Source: Stichopus chloronotus (taxonomy: Eukaryota > Echinodermata > Holothuroidea > Aspidochirotida > Stichopodidae). From it: a stretch of 64,000 nt of DNA. A program made the translations under genes and the position numbers. Below are positions 50,515 to 62,568 of this stretch, piece by piece. Positions within the stretch are counted from its first letter, which is position 1. The number at the start of each line of letters is the position of its first letter. The notes beneath the pieces were generated by a model. The model saw only the letters and a program-made list of their open reading frames with translations, searched no databases and had not been told where the DNA came from. Where the stretch lies: NCBI GenBank assembly GCA_021234535.1, contig CM037836.1, forward strand, positions 15,855,111 through 15,919,110. Reading direction: 5' to 3'.

Positions 50515-53500
50515 CTGAAACGATTGTAATGTGCAAATGACACAAAAGTAGCATTCAATGTTTCCTTTACAGATAAGGTTTTGAAAACTGGGAGTCTCGA
50601 GGGGAAAAATCAAAACTTCCATTTGATCAAATCCTCGAGAAGCTTTTTAATAAAAACAAAAATTGTATGTACTTTTTATAGAAATCATCCTTTTGTGCAC
50701 AGGGATGCTCATCAACAAATGTGGCAGGAATGCAAATTAAGTTCTGCCATCTATTAAACATACCTTTCAACACAATGAAGAGACAAACAAAACTTCCAGC
50801 TTCTACCACAATGTCATCCAACATTTAGATCACACAAAGGTAATGAAGTTTGCTTTGGATGGCTAAGGTGTTCAGATAAAGCCTGCAAGTATACTACTTA
50901 AAGCCCCAGTGTGTGTTGGTCAGCTGATCTGAATGGGAAACAAGCCCTAGGAGGGCACTATGGTTCCTTGCCTGGAGATGAATGGTGTCATATAGTCTTA
51001 ACCAAAATTAATCCACCATTTACCACATCACAGAAAGTTTGGACCCCAATTTGTCCTGAAGAATGCTGTTCAGCCAAGGGCACTGGACTACCATAGTACA
51101 AATGTGAAAACCCCTCAACATTTGTAGAAAAATTTGAAGAAAATTTGGAGAAAAACTATCACTTTGCACAAAGTAATAATTCATGGCCCATTTTGAAGTT
51201 GCACCCATGAATGTTGAACACTCTGCTACCCCAACACCAATTTGACCAACCTTTTACATTGTAAACCAAAATGTGCAGAAAAGAAATGTGCATGATTTCA
51301 TACGATGGTCCATGTGGGACCAATAGGCCTACACTACCATAATAGTAACATAACACAATTTCAACTTAATACCATACAATCTGTAGGAGAAGAGGCATTT
51401 TGCACTATTTCATAAAATGGCCCATTTGGACCTTGGACCCAAAAGTCTTGAACGCCCTGAAGGCACCACTACAATAATTCATCGATATCCCAAGTATACA
51501 CTTGGTGCAAGCTTTATAACTTGAGACGTGGTGTTAAAAATATCTTTTCAGAGTTGTGCCACCAGATGACCTTTGACCTCCATCAAGCACAATAGGGCAC
51601 ACCTTAATATGGCAAACACACATACCAAGTTCCACCTTCATCTGGTTTGTAAGGAACCAAAAAGAGATGTCCATGTTCCTCATAAAAAAAAGTCCTAACC
51701 CGTAGAATGATTGGTAGATCAAAAGAAATGCAAATGTCGGTGAAAACAATCTAAAAACACTGTCATGATGGCAAATCATGTACTCATTAGGAGGGCAGCA
51801 TTTGCAATTTCTTTCAGCAAGTGGAATTCCTCTAAAAGAAAATTCCTCTAGAAGCTCTAGGCAGGCACATCTGAGGAGGTTAGAAGATTCAACATTCTCA
51901 AATTTACAGACTAAGGTTTGGTTCCATCTTCACTTTTGCAGTTAGGTTTTGCTACATACGAACTCACATCCTCCGACTTTCATGTTATGAAGCATTGCAA
52001 AGGTTGCGTAGCATTGCCATTTGTCATTTCCATCCAAGGAACATCCTTGACATTGGACACTCATTCACCTCCAAGAAGAATGTGACGGGCAGAAAACTAA
52101 GGTGACATGTTTCTAGTTTCTTGGGATGATACAGCAGAGCAAAAAAACTTCTCATATCAGACCTGAGAGTGCTTAACAGGTGAACTAGCAATGCATCATA
52201 TCACATCGGTATGGCACACATAACGTGACAAAGTGCAAAAACATTTTAATTTCAAACGAAACTGGCACACAGTCCCAACAAATGAAACAGATCACTGTTT
52301 TCTACCTCAAAGCTGCATACACTACATGTGATAACTTAAGAGTTTACCTGCCACATGTCCTGCAAGACATAAGACAACTACTGCTTCAAGAGCAAGTTTG
52401 GAATCTGTCATGTGAAGGACCACTACAGGGAGTATTACAAAGTAGACGAATTTGAACACCGCTTGACGGCGAGAGGCTAACTCTCACACTTCGAACCTTG
52501 AATATTGCTTTAACTCCTTGAAGAGTGCTAACATTACTGATGAGTTAACAATGATCAAGAAACATGCACAGCTAACAATGCTGTGACCTGCAAACTGGTT
52601 TGATCCATCATTTGCAAAGTTGTGCGTGGGTGAATTGATGAGAGACTGAATGTCATCAAAGTAAAATGGAACCTTGGAAGGCTTTCTTAAAATTCCTTTC
52701 AAAACATTGTGTTGAAGAAACCGCAAAGCTTATAATTATTCCCACTTGTTATGTATCCTTTCCTTCAGACATGCTGCCGACAATTTGAACTCACCTGCAG
52801 ACACCCTAAGGCAATCTCCAGAGGATTGCTTTATAACTGCATCCAAAGGTTCTTTAGATGAAATCCAGTTAATTGCATTCTGCCAAGAAAACCAAAAAAC
52901 ACATGCATGTGACACCAATACTCCTCAAGTCATAAATGTCGAACCCGTGGCGATATTCGGCGACGGCGACCTGACTGGCAAGGGAAGTTTTGAATGAAAA
53001 TTTAAGGTAATGAATTAAACCTTATAACAGATGTTATTGCAGTTTAAATGTCAGGAATCGGTTTGACATACTTCTTCTATTCATTTAGATATATACACGC
53101 CACATCTCCCACCTACGAAACAACTTTTCCTTTGAAGGATGTAAATGCTGTGCTGCGAGCAAGTTTGCATTGCTGTTACAAACATGGAAAAGAGAAGTGT
53201 TTGACTACACAAGCTGACCTGTGAGATTATCATACCAGACAAAGACCAGATGTGTGCGGAGATGAGTGTAGGGCTTCTGCGGTCTATATATACTAAACTC
53301 TCCTGGTCTGGTATAGAATGTAAGACGACCTTTTGTTGTTCATGGTAGTTTCAAATCATGTTTGGCAGAAACAAGCTATAAGGGAAAGTGCAGTCACCTG
53401 AGAGTACCAGCTTCGTATGCTGCTTGAGGCCTCCGGGGAGTTGGCATAATGTGCGGAATCTGTCAGAGCTAAAAAGAAGACCTTCCTCATGAAACTCTCT

Positions 53501-56500
53501 GTCCTCCTTATGGCCTGAGAAAGATTAAGAAGCAACTTTTGATTTTACAATTGATTTTGCAATTGATTTATATATTTCATACAGCAACTTCATTTATATA
53601 CTTTATACAGCAATCACTTTTATGCACACAGTACTCCTACTCAACTGTGATGCATCCAAAATGGAACATTTATTCAAACATGAAGAACTTTTCTTTTCCT
53701 AAATTATGTTTTCCAATTCTACAGCCAAACAATAGGTTGTACAACACCAACAAAAGAGAAAGAACCATCTCTCTTTCAATTCTAATTACTGAATTACTTT
53801 CGACACAGTGCTTTAAGTTGATGCCTTGGATTTAATCTCTTGGAAATGGCCTATCAGCAAACTTAAAGGAAAGTCCACTTATCAACTGCAGGATGTAAAA
53901 TGAACTGGAGACGAGGCTACTATGATGATCTTTTTCTCAAGCTACTTCCTTGTTCTCTTCATAACTAAGCTACAGTTTAAGCAAAAGTTTAAACCTTAGG
54001 TCGCTTGTCGAGAACATACTGCTAGGGTCAAAAGTATCATGCACACTCACGTTTATACACTTTCCTACAGACTTTGACAGCTTGGTCAAGCTCTATCAAG
54101 CCATCATTGAAGTTGTTCTTTCCCTTAAAAGCCTAGGTCACATATTTGTGATTCAACTGAATATCCAGCTTTTAACTTGACTAGTGCGACTTAAGTTGAT
54201 CATGGAAGTTGTTCGAAAAAAAAAACAGCATCAAGTTTTCTTTCAGTCAAGGTTGTTGTAAAAGTGGATCAATTTCCAAGTTGATATTTTGCATCCACTG
54301 ATGTGAATGGCAATTCAACTTGTGCGATTTTCGTTGGGAGTTGAATCCCCTGTTAAATCATGTTAGTGTGACCAAACCTTTCCAGATTAAAGATAAATAA
54401 AGTTTGTTAGCTGTTAGAAGACAATGTTGGTTACCAGGTTCTGGGAGCAGACTCCGCCGAAACTATGAGCGACAATTGACACCGATTTGACCCCGCTATT
54501 CTTCAAGAAGTTATCCCAGACGTAGAGTACATGAGCTCTGGGACTGCTGTTTCCCTGAAAGAGATATTAAGCCCATCAATTAGCAGTTAAAACAATGTTC
54601 ATTTGTGTCGATGCGATTGATACTAATCCAGGAATAATACGGTTACATGTGCAGATGGCCAAACCTGTTAAATCTGGAGTAAATCATTGGAAATTCTCTA
54701 GCAGTTACTTCCAGATATTATACCAAAAGGAAAGTTTTTAAGTATCACTTTCTTTGTAGTGAAGTTAAAGTAACACTATCTGGCAGGGGTTGCAAAACTA
54801 TGGATTCCTCTTTACTATCTTTTTTCAATTGCATTTAGGTCTTTTGGTAGAGAAATATTTTGGGTTCATTTGCAGGTTCTTGATAGTCACACTGTGTCCT
54901 GATACTATTGTTTTGGGGGATAGTTCCCTCTAAACTGAAGTCAAAACTTGATGCTCAGTCAATTGAAAAATAAAAAGAAACCAAGGGCATTTTGGTTCCT
55001 TCCCTGAAGATGATTATAACTTTAACCTCCAACAACTTCTGATAGTGAGCTCAGAGAGTGCTGGGCAATGGCATAAATCATAAAGCTCATTAGCGCTTAC
55101 CATACATTAATTCGGATGATATGAATTTCTAAGTCGTTGTTTTGCAAAGGTTCCTACATGGCGCTCATCAAACTAATTCCTAAAGATTATAAAACAGCAA
55201 ATCATTTGGGATTTTTTTTTATTATTTGGAAGTACAACTGTATCATTTCCAGTACAATACAGACTAGAGCTAGCTATGTGCATGTACCTTCTATGCCAAC
55301 TACATGCACTCTAATGGAATCTGTATTCAACACATTCTGCCCTGCTGCCCACCTACTTTCATGTACAGTATCACCTGTTAAAACCACACATCCATTACTC
55401 ATTTAATGACATCTGCAAAAGTGTGCATGCAATGGAATCAGAAGAAATGTTCCTCTACTGGACAACAAAATCCCCCATTTGTAAAACATTATTTTTAAAT
55501 ACAAGTGCATTTAGTTTCCTGTGATGTAGACTTTTTTTCAAATTTCAAACAAGTACAATGGTGGAGCATATTTTTTAGCATGGAACAAAGAGACCAAAAA
55601 ACAACCTGCAGATAACTGGAAAAAAACTTCTCCTTGAATAGCTCTTTTTTAAAGGTTTTACCTCTCATGAGCTTTTACTAAAATGTCGATACTCAAGTTA
55701 GGAGCAGCACATTAGGGTGGTTTATATCATTTTTTGGTTTGTCTCAACCTATCTATGCATCACAAAAACATCACAAAGGTCAAAACATCAAATGAAGTCA
55801 TCATACATGCACTTTACATACACAAACACAAATTTCCATTGTGTGATCCCCTAGAGATCATTAGAGAGATATAAAAAAAAATTACCCTCTGACATTTGAC
55901 CCTCTCATACTAATCAGGTCAATGTCAAAATATTTCCACTGCCTACCAAGCTACCTTATCCTAAAATTGTCACAGTTTGAACAACAGACACTGACAGCTA
56001 CCAATGAAATTCATGGAAAAACAAAGATCTAATATATTACATTGACACCTTGTACTAACAGAACGTATCATACTATATCATGTGCTGTAATAATCATGAC
56101 CTCTGACCTATGATGTCACCAATCAGATGAACACTGCATATCATATTCAGGTACTAAACACCAAGTTTGAAGTTCATTAGACTTACAGTCTAGATGGAAA
56201 TCGTGACACACTATTTAAACACATTTTGCCGATTTGAGAGTTGACCTTTGACCTTGAATTTTGATTGGCAACAAAACTTCAGACCAGGGGTTACCCATCT
56301 ATCAACTTTGACCCTCATCAGCACTGCGATGTCAAATTTGGCCTTTGACCTATGAACTTGACCTTTGACCTCAAAACACATACAAACATGATTTTAGACA
56401 GTCATGAATACCAGTCATGTATTTGAAAACCCATAAAAATAACCATTTTTGACTAAGAAATACAGCAAAATAAGATTTTCACTAATTTGATCTCTGACCT

Positions 56501-59500
56501 TAAATTTTGACGGCAAACAAAACTTCAGATGGTGGGTCACCTATCTACTAACTTTGACCCTGATCGGCTCTGTGGTCCAGTAGCATTTGGGGATGCAAAC
56601 TTGTTGGTGTCAAATTTGACCTTTGACCTCAAAACACATACAAACACATACAAACATGATTGTTAGATACATCTTGTGTACCAGCCATATATTTGAAGGT
56701 CCCATGCAAATAGTCATTTTGGATTAAGAAATGCAGCAAAACTAAGATTTTCACTATTTTCCCTTTGACACCTGACCCTCAATTTTGACGGGAAACACAA
56801 CTTCAGACCATGGGTCACGTATCTACCAACTTAGACCCTAATCGGATTTGAGGTCTAGTAAGAGTTGTAGAGCAAACTTTTGAAATTGGAACACAAACAT
56901 TTTGACATGTTTTGGGTCACCTTAAGTACCATATCAGGTTAGACCCCCCATGTATCATATACCAGCCATACATGTTGCCATGGCACTTGTTGCTATGGCA
57001 ACTGAGCGAGACATATTACCCTCTAACCCCAAAGTAACTGCAATATCTCATCTCATACATTACATGTATAGCAATGAGATAAAAAAACAGCATACACTGA
57101 GTTGATTAGTCAGGCTTACTGAGGAAAAAGCTTCCAGAGTATGGAGTAGATAGACTTTAAAAAATTCTTGCAGCTCCTTGGGTTTAATGATGGAAAAATT
57201 TTGATAAGATACACTATGCTTATAGCCATGGTAAGCTGCTGGTATTCCTAAATTACTTCAGGTGATGCCAAAGAGATTATGATTTTATTGAACCTTAATA
57301 GATGCATTCATATTTCACATACACTGACTTCCGACATTTCTTTCTAATTTATATAATACTTTTTACTGATTGATAAAATATTTCAAGCCTTCAGGCGCCT
57401 TAGTCAGATGTGTGATACGTGTCATGCAAGCTTGAAATCTTACTCAAAGAAAAACATGATTGGTCGCTCATGATAGCCAAGTCTGTTTATTCAGACCAGT
57501 TCTTCTCAGTAATAAAAGGGAGGATTGTTTTATCAGTTTGATTTGAAAACCGGACCAAGTTAGCTTAGAAAACAATAAACAAACAAAAATGCTGTTCTTG
57601 GGGCAATGCAGAGTATAAAATGACCTGGTTCCCTTTCACTCTACAGGCAGGGAGGAATAAACTCAATATGAAATAATACCATGGAAGATTTACGGCTATC
57701 AAACTAAAGTGAGAGGAGTTACACATTCACCGGATGTTAAAAATCTGGCACCAAATACCTGATTATCAACAAGTAAAGAAATGATAATTGCTATATATTT
57801 TTACTCAACAATCCCTCTCAAACATCTTCCTACATTACTGTCCTTGGGTACGTCGCTACGAATTTACGTAATCTACGGACGCATCGCTCTTGCCTCGTCT
57901 TCTTTTCGCCACAAAACGACTGCTCCACTCACCGGGAGATGATTAACGGCGCTAAGTACGTTACCCCCTATCAAACGCTAACTTTTGTATTTACCCGATT
58001 CGAAGAATAATTGCAACAGCATCATTGCATTAGGTCACTGCATGCACACCAAACAAGGAAACACGAGACTTTTCAGGGTACTTGCCAAAACAAATATTGA
58101 AATACAAGAATAGTAATAATAGCATGAATACTTCCTATTATGCAAAGTACTACATACTTGCAATCATTGACAGCAGTCCAGGTACCACACTCGAGATCTT
58201 GTGCAAATAGAACTTTCATGACACACACATATGGCGGCATGCATTCGTATAGTCAAGCTCTCGTTCCACGTGCAGCGAGCAAATCGATGCATTATGGATT
58301 CAATTGTAGGAGGACTCTACACTAAACGCAATCAGTTATTAAATCTCTGAGCAATTTTTACTTCATCAAAGATAAAAAGCGTGGCAATACATTGATATAT
58401 CCGGTTAACAATACTGTCATTAAATGTCATTGAAAGAAAAGGGTAACAATTTTCTCCCCTTGTGTGTTTCATCGAGGGAAACGAAATGCAAAGTGAGAGA
58501 AGATGCTGGATAGATTCTCCGTCAAATCTGTAAGTGATACGGTCCAAAACGACTAAAACAACGTACCCGAACAGGCAACTGTCTTCCATTCTTGCCTCTT
58601 GCTTTGTTTAAATTTGAATTCAGCACCAATATTTCAAAGCCCATCTAAAAAGGCAGTAAAGAAAACTTGAGAGGAATTTGGAGGAAACAGATGTCAATTT
58701 AACATGTAGTCCAATTGCAATTCATTTGTTACTTCAATGAGGCCAACATACGTTGGTTTAGGTTACCACCAAAGTCAAAATAATGGTTTGATACATAATA
58801 ACTTTGCAATAATGTGGTAATCTAGTGAAAGAGTAAGAGGGGTACTGAAAACAGAGAGGTATGAAAGTAATGTTGAAAGTGAATGTTGTGATACCTACCA
58901 AACCCCCTTAAAAAATAAATCTGTGATGCACCAAAAGTTATACATTCAAAGAATGCATGTTAAAGTCACATTAATGCTTTTCTTTCACTGTTTCATATTT
59001 GTATTTTTTATCTTTAACTCTCACTGATGTTGTTTCTTACATCCTTTAACTCTTCATAGTATTGCAAAATACTCTGCAAGCTTTCACAATGTTCCTTATT
59101 GAACCTAAAACATGGTGGTGAACTTTCCTGGGGGTGGTCACGAACATGCTGACTATCTCACAAGTTTCCATGATTTTGTTTACTGCATCCTTTCATTCCA
59201 AAACACATTAATGAGCTTTGCCCTATTTGTCACAATACTGCCGACTAACTCACAAACTTCCATGATGTCACCATGCATCCTTTCCTTCCGAAAAATGTGC
59301 AAGAACTTCCCCCTTTGAAGTCAGGATGTTACCCACAACCTCACAAGCTTTCATGATGTCGCTAATTGCGTCTCATAACTCTAAAACATGTTGACAAACT
59401 TCTCCTTGAATACAATGTCAAAATCTTGCTGAACTCACCATCTTATTACACCTACAAGACCCCGTATGACTCTGAAAATTACACCCTCCATGTAGATGAT

Positions 59501-62500
59501 GTTAACAAAGTTACCTTTTTCGCTCTCTTGATAAAAGGAAGCTGTGTCCCGCTGTCCAGACAATCATTCATGATGAGTTTTCTCGACCACTGGCCGGCAC
59601 GGACAGCACCGCTGCCGTGAATCAGAACCATCACTTCATCGGTCTCATTGAATTCTTCTTTGCTGGCAAAGATGAAGCTCTCAGGTTCGTCATTGACTGC
59701 ATCAATCTGGCCAAAGATCAGGATACATGAAACAGTAAAACATTTGATAATGTGACCATATATACAGTATTTGTATCTGATTCTGAAGACTTTTCAAGTT
59801 CTTCTTAAAAAATACCTGCAGTTCAGTATTTAGTGAGATTGCTTCCTAACCAACAAGCTAAACTCAAAATTGTGACCCACCAACAATAGTCCACGGTTCC
59901 TTTATTTCATGTACAAATTTTAAATGATATGTGGCTGACATTAGACAGCCAAATTTGTTTTATGGAACATGCTCTGTCGATTTTACTGCACAGTGCCAAC
60001 TGATTTCTGGTTGACACACATAAGGTAACCAGTTTTGACCTGAATTTTAGCAAACTGAACTTCAAAAATGTGGTATTTCGATCTTGTGCACCCTACATCG
60101 ATATCAAAGTAAACAGGAGTAGAGTGTGTTGGAGGGGGGAGGAATATACAACCTTTTGAACTCACACCAAGAATTACACCAATTAAATTACCGCGGTCCT
60201 AATCAACCTCAATCAATGACTGTGGACCTCATACAACCACTGAAACCGTAGCCAGAATAACACCACCAAGTACTAGGTTTGGGCTACTTCAGAGACCAGA
60301 CTCCTAGCCAGGAGTCCCACCCTGACTTTCACTGAGGTCACGACTCCTGTGGAATTTTTAAAACGGTAAAAAAATATTACATAAGGATCAAGTTTTTGTG
60401 TTCTTAACAGTATGAATCAATGTTCTTTTGCAGGTGTAATAAATTATAACATTAAAAACAAAGGTGCCTTCTGTTTCTTTGTTTGTAGAGTAGTCACTAT
60501 GCTTTTGTCTCACAATTTAAGACTATTAACAAGAAGCCCAATTCACACCCATTAACACTGTTTGGGTTCTGAGCACTGCCCATATGTCACTTCCTGCTCA
60601 CAATATGATGGCACTTTGCATATGTTTCAGTGGCAGTTATGACATAACTGAACCCAATGCCAAGGAGTTGGAGCCACTCAAGCCTACTCCAGATCTCACA
60701 CAAGAACGGAAAACTACATAGGATGCTCCACCATTTCCAGTAGCAGCGACAAATTGCAGTTACCAGTCAAGTATTTCACTCACACAGACATCACCAATGA
60801 CAATAAAAATCTTTATCAAATGTTTCACTTCATTGTCCAAACCACATGCCAAATCTTCTGCTGAAATTCTCATCAACTCATAATCATAATCAGTAGAAGT
60901 GTCTTGTGTTTATGGAGGCAAATTTTCAGAACTATTCATAAGAATTTGTTTTTCTAGCAGAGTCATCTTTCTACCTGGAAGGCATTATTACATGTTCATT
61001 CGAAGCGTCAATTTCTTTCAGCATTTCCCTTAAACCTTCTCAAGTTTCTCTGCGAGAGAGATTAATCAACCTACGAGAGACAGCGTATGACACACTTCTC
61101 AAAACACAGCTTTTTTGTGTTACAGTCTTCCTCCAAGTATACTTCTCTAATTTCGTTTTCTAAACAATCAAAAGTTCCACAATGATTCCTCCAATGATGT
61201 ATGAATGAATCACTTTGACGGTACATGCGGAGCCATATGTAAGTTATCAAATCAATACTTGCATCATGATTTTTGCCTGTAAATGGGTCCACTGGCAATG
61301 CCCCCCGGAGGGGTTCGTGTGTGAAGTAGTGTAGCCTGTGGACCTATATGCACTTTTAAGATCTATCACATAAATATTTAGCTTCACAAGTTTCGTTCAA
61401 ATTCAGTTGTGTGGATAATTCATTGCAACAGTTAAAACTAGGCAGTTTCGTACAACGTTCTGTTCCAAAGCACAGAACTAGGTGTATTATCTTCATTCCA
61501 GGCAGTCAATTTTCAAACCAGACGGAGAGAAGAAATATGAAATTCACACTGAGTGTGCTGCACTGTAAAATTACCCTGGTGAGACAACTGTTTGAGATAC
61601 TGTGAACATTGCTTTTATGGATTTAGCAAGGCTGTTGGGATTTAAAATTTTTAAAAGTTCTGATTAGGGTAACATGACTTCCTAAGAAACTGTTCTATGT
61701 ACTGGAACTGGACAGCCAGAGGCTCTTTTAAAGACTGGTACGAAGTGAAAATATCATACAATTTAAAATAGCATGTAAGACTGAGAGGAAAAAGAAGGGG
61801 GGTGGAAGAGGTTGCATTTTCTGAACAATGTATCCAGGAAACTGTGTTTAATAATAAATGGGATTATCTATGGCGAGGTAGCAATAGTGGTTCCCAGAAA
61901 ACTCCCGAGGACAATTACCCCCGAACAATCACCGACAGAAAACTCTCGACCAGAGGAGCTTCCCCCAGACGATTCCCACCCAGAAAAATCCCCACTGACA
62001 ATTTCCAACTTGGAAAATTCCCATTTGCCCTAAACGTAACCCTAACCCTTTCCCTAAAGGAACTGTTCTGAGGAAATTGTCAGGGGGGGGAGTTGCCCTA
62101 ACACCATTAATATTATTATATTATTTCATTTCAACACACTACATCTTTTTCATATGTTTCATTTTCATCATATGTCTTCATTGCACATAAACTTCACTAC
62201 TATGACTTAAGAGCTTCAACTGTGCAATGACATCTCACCCCTGGGGCTACACTGCCTGCATCTTCCGTCGAATGTATAGAGCGAAAAGTTGAAAATCGCA
62301 ACACACATCCACTTGGATCACACAACAGATTCACAACTCACGCTTCTTCCCTCCAGAAGCATTTAGTTTCACTCTGTGTAACAAACGTATCGACAGCTTA
62401 CAGGAATTTGTATTCTCTTCAGCCCAGCTTCTGTTTCTAGGAGGTGGTACACGTGCTCCGTGATGATTTCACCGAGAGCTTCGTACCGTCGCTGGTTGTA

Positions 62501-62568
62501 GGTGTGATCATTCTGTCGCACCTCAAACTGGAATGGGTCCTCTGTGTCTACATTCCTCAGTTGGCCAT
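50387..62568 (-). CDS. ARB2A: ARB2A (FAM172A) ortholog, 7 exons seen, N-terminus missing
   Basis: Exons in transcript order: 62568-62402, 59706-59515, 58644-58567, 54554-54435, 53514-53398, 52879-52795, 50514-50387. All phases join, giving about 295 residues. Family matches are YEALGEIITEHVYHLLE, VMVLIHGSGAVRAGQW, DSGTQLPFIKRA, HVLYVWDNF, VAHSFGG, ALTDSAH, NWISSKEPLD, RVSAG and SWKS. The fold is alpha/beta-hydrolase-like, with an HGSG loop and a Ser nucleophile elbow (A-H-S-F-G). In vertebrates ARB2A links AGO2 and CHD7 and affects splicing; yeast Arb2 belongs to an Argonaute chaperone complex. No nuclear signal is evident here, and the KDEL end argues for some ER residence. The long charged insert of the vertebrate protein is absent. 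The first exon is uncertain. Confidence 0.93.
51160..51780 (-). repeat. Interspersed AGGTCA-family repeat, reverse orientation, with perfect DR1
   Basis: TGACCTTTGACCTCC (DR1 at 51567-51579) is followed by a CAATAGGGCACAC and AAACACACATACC region. This is the reverse of the family seen at 24 kb. It lies in the last intron of ARB2A. Confidence 0.6.
51567..51579 (-). promoter_or_regulatory. Perfect DR1 nuclear-receptor motif in a repeat
   Basis: TGACCT-T-TGACCT on the + strand equals AGGTCAAAGGTCA on the - strand. The function is untested. Confidence 0.4.
52795..52879 (-). CDS. ARB2A: ARB2A exon with NWISSKEPLD and RVSAG
   Basis: The acceptor is TTGGCAG and the donor is GCAG|GTGAGT. It has 28 codons plus one base. 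NAINWISSKEPLDAVI and CLRVSAG correspond to the NWVSSSEPLD and RVSAG blocks of vertebrate ARB2A. Confidence 0.93.
53398..53514 (-). CDS. ARB2A: ARB2A exon with ALTDSAH
   Basis: The acceptor is TCTCAG and the donor is CAG|GTGACT. It has 39 codons, phase 0. VFFLALTDSAHYANS matches the conserved ALTDSVH block; SIRSWYSQ follows. Confidence 0.9.
54435..54554 (-). CDS. ARB2A: ARB2A exon with nucleophile elbow AHSFGG
   Basis: The acceptor is CTTTCAG and the donor is CTG|GTAACC. It has 40 codons, phase 0. HVLYVWDNFLKNSGV and VSIVAHSFGGVCSQNL match the YVWDHF and VAHSYGG blocks. AHSFGG is at 54453-54470. Confidence 0.93.
55730..56920 (-). repeat. Tandem array of about 272-bp AGGTCA-family units
   Basis: The string AAGATTTTCACT ends a unit at 56483 and again at 56755, a 272-base period. 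Each unit holds CTTCAGA(C/T)..GGGTCAC, AACTTTGACCCT and TGACCTTTGACCTCAAAAC. About 2.5 good copies (56212-56890) and looser related sequence to the left are visible. Perfect DR1 motifs fall at 56242-56254, 56359-56371 and 56617-56629. It lies in the ARB2A intron. Confidence 0.75.
57840..58020. promoter_or_regulatory. CpG-rich patch inside the ARB2A intron
   Basis: About 180 bases hold a dense set of CpGs (TACGTCGCTACG, TTACGTAA, GCGCTAAGTACG), unlike surrounding intron. A donor-like CCCG|GTGAGT is on the - strand at about 57935. It could be an internal promoter with a non-coding exon, or simply a young element. Confidence 0.3.
58567..58644 (-). CDS. ARB2A: ARB2A exon with GFEILVLNSNLN
   Basis: The acceptor is TTTTTTAG and the donor is CGG|GTACGT. 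These 26 codons, phase 0, begin MGFEILVLNSNLN, matching the GYGVIVLNPNEN block. In vertebrates a long Lys/Glu-rich insert follows; here only RGKNGRQLPVR separates it from the next exon. Confidence 0.9.
59040..59450. repeat. 92-bp tandem array, about 4 copies
   Basis: CATGAT preceded by CTCACAA-GTTTC or CTTTC lies at 59169, 59261 and 59353. Each unit also has (T)CC(T/A)AAAACA and AACTT(C/T)C blocks, and a further degenerate copy starts near 59081. The array ends about 65 bases from the ARB2A exon at 59515. Confidence 0.7.
59515..59706 (-). CDS. ARB2A: ARB2A exon with the HGSG loop
   Basis: The acceptor is TGGCCAG and the donor is AAG|GTAACT. It has 64 codons, phase 0. PESFIFASKEEF, VMVLIHGSGAVRAGQWSRKL and DSGTQLPFIKRA match the most conserved part of the Arb2 domain. 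HGSG lies at 59608-59619. Confidence 0.95.
59707..62401. other. ARB2A intron, 2.7 kb, one repeat recognised
   Basis: The sequence is AT-rich with no coding frame in either orientation. The only structured part is the inverted-repeat element at 61.90-62.10 kb. Confidence 0.5.
61899..62097. mobile_element. Small inverted-repeat element with telomere-like CCCTAA text
   Basis: AACTCCCGAGGACAATT at the left matches, reversed, AATTGTC-GGGGGGGAGTT at the right. The interior holds repeated TTCCCCC/GATTCCC units and CCCTAAACGTAACCCTAACCC. It resembles a miniature inverted-repeat element. No target duplication was identified. Confidence 0.5.
62402..62568 (-). CDS. ARB2A: ARB2A exon with YEALGEIITEHVYHLLE
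   Basis: The acceptor is TTCTCCAG and the donor is CCT|GTAAGC. Its first two bases complete an Asp codon. Then GQLRNVDTEDPFQFE and RRYEALGEIITEHVYHLLE match the start of the Arb2 domain (DGELR, YQALGEIIT). An ATG at the first bases of the exon is out of frame and is not the start. Confidence 0.93.

Noticed and set aside
57118..57180. Phase-0 open segment on the - strand with GTAAGC donor
   Set aside because: Weak acceptor, no Arb2 similarity, and the ARB2A exon chain is complete without it.
59441..59475. 33-base - strand exon with good splice sites and phase 0
   Set aside because: It would leave an intron of about 40 bases and encodes a Cys-rich peptide unlike the family; the true next exon is 58567-58644.
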